Assembly (NCBI RefSeq): GCF_000159955.1
Contig: NZ_GG695998.1
Location: forward strand, 1 to 43,638
Direction: 5' to 3'
DNA length: 43,638 bases
From: Paenibacillus sp. oral taxon 786 str. D14
Lineage (GTDB): Bacteria; Bacillota; Bacilli; Paenibacillales; Paenibacillaceae
Position numbers and translations under genes: made by a program. The notes beneath the pieces were generated by a model. It was given only the letters and a program-made list of their open reading frames with translations. It did not search any database and was not told the DNA's origin. This document shows, piece after piece, positions 43,468-43,638 of the stretch; the first letter of the stretch is position 1; the number at the start of each line of letters is the position of its first letter.

Positions 43468-43638
43468 TTGGACAGAGTAGCGTATATAAGATCAGAAGAG
43501 AAGAAATATCATGACTTCTGTTATGATAATTACAATTTGTATGAACCTGGTTCGTGGCTGCATAGACCAGTAAGAACCGTAATCGACCTCCTCGATGAGT
43601 ATAAAGGTCAAGAATACTTATCTGTATTAGATTTAGGA
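43468..43638 (+). CDS. SAM-dependent methyltransferase (5' part, cut by window end)
   Basis: The first 57 codons of a gene starting with TTG after an AGAGGTGAGG site. The last residues before the window end, LSVLDLG, form motif I of class I S-adenosylmethionine methyltransferases. The substrate is unknown. It runs opposite to the recombinases and lies outside the recombinase-bounded cassette. Confidence 0.65.
   Translation, partial: MDRVAYIRSEEKKYHDFCYDNYNLYEPGSWLHRPVRTVIDLLDEYKGQEYLSVLDLG

Noticed and set aside
1..43638. CRISPR arrays, tRNA or rRNA genes
   Set aside because: No regularly spaced repeats of CRISPR type and no recognisable tRNA or rRNA sequence were found while reading.

Overview
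The window looks like the chromosome or a large plasmid of a Gram-positive Bacillales bacterium, probably Paenibacillaceae. The grounds are strong AAGGAGG-type ribosome binding sites, frequent TTG and GTG starts, a Gram-positive set of transfer proteins without outer-membrane parts, and secreted copper-amine-oxidase-N-like 'stalk' domains of the kind common in Paenibacillus. The genus call is inference only. Base usage changes along the window: AT-rich at 1-800, moderately GC-rich at about 1000-32000, and AT-rich again across the defence genes (about 33000-41000). This suggests pieces of different origin.

Region 1 (1-1070) holds one unrecognised AT-rich gene, then a terminator. Region 2 (1071-13570) is a one-direction conjugative type IV secretion cluster: a VirD4-like coupling ATPase, a 12-bp repeat plus hairpin that could be an origin of transfer, a replication-relaxation family protein, VirB8/TcpC-like, small TcpD-like and TcpE-like proteins, a VirB4 ATPase, a VirB6/TcpH-like membrane protein, a cell-wall hydrolase (degenerate lytic transglycosylase plus M23 peptidase), small unknown genes and a Dam-type adenine methyltransferase.

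Region 3 (13596-24547) continues in the same direction, with overlapping genes, into a Tad-like pilus machine: TadZ/CpaE-like ATPase, CpaB-like SAF protein, two degenerate MinD-like proteins, CpaF/TadA ATPase, a fused TadB-TadC-like platform protein, a terminator, and four small membrane or exported pilin-like proteins. Region 4 (24666-29357) encodes a secreted stalk-domain protein and a 1178-residue secreted protein, which may be surface or pilus-associated. The joined conjugation and Tad-like set is the most unusual part of this half. It suggests one apparatus in which a retractile or adhesive pilus helps mating contact, though no assembly is proven.

Region 5 (29377-31744) has small unknown genes, a nucleotidyltransferase with a small partner (toxin-antitoxin-like), several terminators and a tiny zinc-ribbon ORF. 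Region 6 (31785-43076) is a defence cassette bracketed by three related tyrosine recombinases: one on + at the left and two overlapping on - at the right, all pointing inward and each side closed by a GAGAAGG/CCTTCTC hairpin. Between them lie a short type II CBASS operon (CD-NTase, E2-like protein, HNH-SAVED nuclease Cap5) and a Gabija-like pair (OLD/TOPRIM nuclease GajA and UvrD-like helicase GajB). Region 7 (43077-43638) carries repeated tcgtataac motifs upstream of the right recombinases, a strong hairpin, and the start of a SAM-dependent methyltransferase cut by the window end.
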